Shown here piece by piece: positions 5,290 through 5,971 of a DNA stretch of 5,971 nucleotides (position 1 is its first letter; each line of letters begins with the position of its first letter). Below the pieces are notes generated by a model. It had not been told where the DNA came from. It did no database searches and saw nothing but the letters and a program-made list of their open reading frames with translations. The translations under genes and the position numbers were made by a program. The stretch lies in assembly GCA_010028775.1 (NCBI GenBank), contig RHAF01000078.1, forward strand, positions 1-5,971. Direction: 5' to 3'. The DNA comes from Verrucomicrobiota bacterium. GTDB taxonomy: Bacteria; Verrucomicrobiota; Verrucomicrobiia; Methylacidiphilales; Verrucolacustridaceae.

Positions 5290-5971
5290 ATGTCGACCAA
5301 GGTTCAGCAGACGGAAAGCTGGAAAATCGGGGATCGGGAATTTCAATCCCGCCTACTGGTTGGCACCGGAAAGTTTCCCTCCGTCCCGGCCATGCAGTCG
5401 GCCCTGGAGGCCAGCGGAACGGAGATCGTCACGGTGGCGTTGCGTCGGGTGGACCTGACCGGACACAAGGATCCGCAGGCCGACATGCTCGAGGAGATCG
5501 ACCAGGAAAAATATCTGGTGTTGGCCAACACCAGCGGGGCGATGAATGCGGAGGAGGCGGTCCGTCTGGCGCGCCTGGCGGTGGCGGCCGGATTGCCCAA
5601 GTGGGTGAAGCTGGAGATACACCCCGACCCGCGATATCTACTGCCGGATCCGATCGAAACCCTGAAGGCGACGGAGGTTTTGGCCAAAGAGGGATTTACC
5701 ATTTTGCCTTACATCAACGCCGATCCGGTGTTGGCCAAGCGGCTGGAGGAGGCGGGAGCCGCCACGGTGATGCCCTTGGGAGCTCCCATCGGATCCAACC
5801 GGGGAATCGAAACGCGGGCGCAGATTGAAATCATCATCGAGCAAGCCTGCGTGCCGGTGATCGTGGATGCGGGGTTGGGGGCTCCCTCCCATGCGGCCGA
5901 GGCGCTGGAGATGGGGGCAGATGCGGTGTTGATCAACACGGCGATTGCGGTGGCAGAGGATCCGGCAGCGA
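5290..5971 (+). CDS. thiG: Thiazole synthase ThiG (cut by window edge)
   Basis: ThiG condenses 1-deoxy-D-xylulose 5-phosphate, dehydroglycine and the thiocarboxylate of ThiS into the thiazole phosphate of thiamine, using a TIM-barrel fold in the cytoplasm. The 227 codons present are most of a protein of about 255-260 residues. Motifs are SRLLVGTGKFPS (20-31), NTSGAMNAEEAVRLARLA (80-97), WVKLEIHPD (105-113, with K107 as the expected imine-forming Lys), LLPDPIETLKA (117-127), ILPYINADPVLAKRLE (138-153), VMPLGAPIGSNRG (160-172), VIVDAGLG (190-197) and ADAVLINTAIA (210-220). The start at 5290 leaves about 11 residues before the first conserved strand; an in-frame stop at 5278-5280 blocks longer versions. 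No thiS lies directly upstream, although thiS and thiG are often adjacent, and I see no TPP riboswitch in the 163-base gap. Confidence 0.96.
   Translation, partial: MSTKVQQTESWKIGDREFQSRLLVGTGKFPSVPAMQSALEASGTEIVTVALRRVDLTGHKDPQADMLEEIDQEKYLVLANTSGAMNAEEAVRLARLAVAAGLPKWVKLEIHPDPRYLLPDPIETLKATEVLAKEGFTILPYINADPVLAKRLEEAGAATVMPLGAPIGSNRGIETRAQIEIIIEQACVPVIVDAGLGAPSHAAEALEMGADAVLINTAIAVAEDPAA

Noticed and set aside
5231..5828. Open frames at 5231-5458 and 5259-5828 on the plus strand
   Set aside because: They are out of frame with thiG, which matches the family from residue 12 on. The ATG at 5231 is too far from the strong ribosome site at 5204-5211.
1..5971. CRISPR array, insertion sequence, tRNA, toxin-antitoxin or defence gene
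   Set aside because: I saw no regularly spaced repeats, terminal inverted repeats, transposase motifs or tRNA-like folds. All sizeable coding regions are recognisable metabolic or housekeeping families.

Overview
This 5,971-base window looks like ordinary chromosomal DNA from a GC-rich Gram-negative bacterium. Two lipid A enzymes (LpxI and LpxB) show that it makes lipopolysaccharide. LpxI in place of LpxH, the style of the NusA N-terminus and the wording of the LpxI and ThiG motifs recall the Verrucomicrobiota/PVC group. That assignment comes from family memory, not a search, and is tentative. I see no mobile element, CRISPR array, tRNA, rRNA or sign of recent transfer.

Layout. (1) Positions 1-1118, minus strand: the first 372 codons of nusA, cut by the left edge. 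(2) Positions 1119-1288: a divergent intergenic region. It holds a likely promoter for lpxI on the plus strand and, on the minus strand, a strong intrinsic terminator inside what must be the nusA leader. (3) Positions 1289-4262, plus strand: a three-gene operon, lpxI, a Gfo/Idh/MocA-family oxidoreductase and lpxB, joined by two ATGA start/stop overlaps. (4) Positions 4191-5126, minus strand: a short-chain polyprenyl diphosphate synthase (ispA type), convergent with lpxB and overlapping its 3' end by 72 bases. (5) Positions 5127-5289: a second divergent intergenic region, with an ispA promoter and a 20-codon leader reading frame that has a textbook Shine-Dalgarno sequence. (6) Positions 5290-5971, plus strand: thiG, cut by the right edge.

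Function. LpxI and LpxB are consecutive steps of the Raetz pathway: LpxI makes lipid X from UDP-2,3-diacylglucosamine, and LpxB joins lipid X to another UDP-2,3-diacylglucosamine to give the lipid A disaccharide 1-phosphate. The oxidoreductase between them is translationally coupled to both and may act on a sugar nucleotide of the same pathway, but its substrate is not shown by the sequence. NusA is a transcription elongation and termination factor. IspA supplies farnesyl diphosphate for undecaprenyl phosphate and quinones. ThiG builds the thiazole of thiamine.

I did not find a new multi-gene system. The parts most worth a second look are regulatory: the terminator in the nusA leader, the leader peptide ahead of thiG, and the lpxB/ispA 3' overlap. 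The only functional unknown is the oxidoreductase in the lipid A operon.
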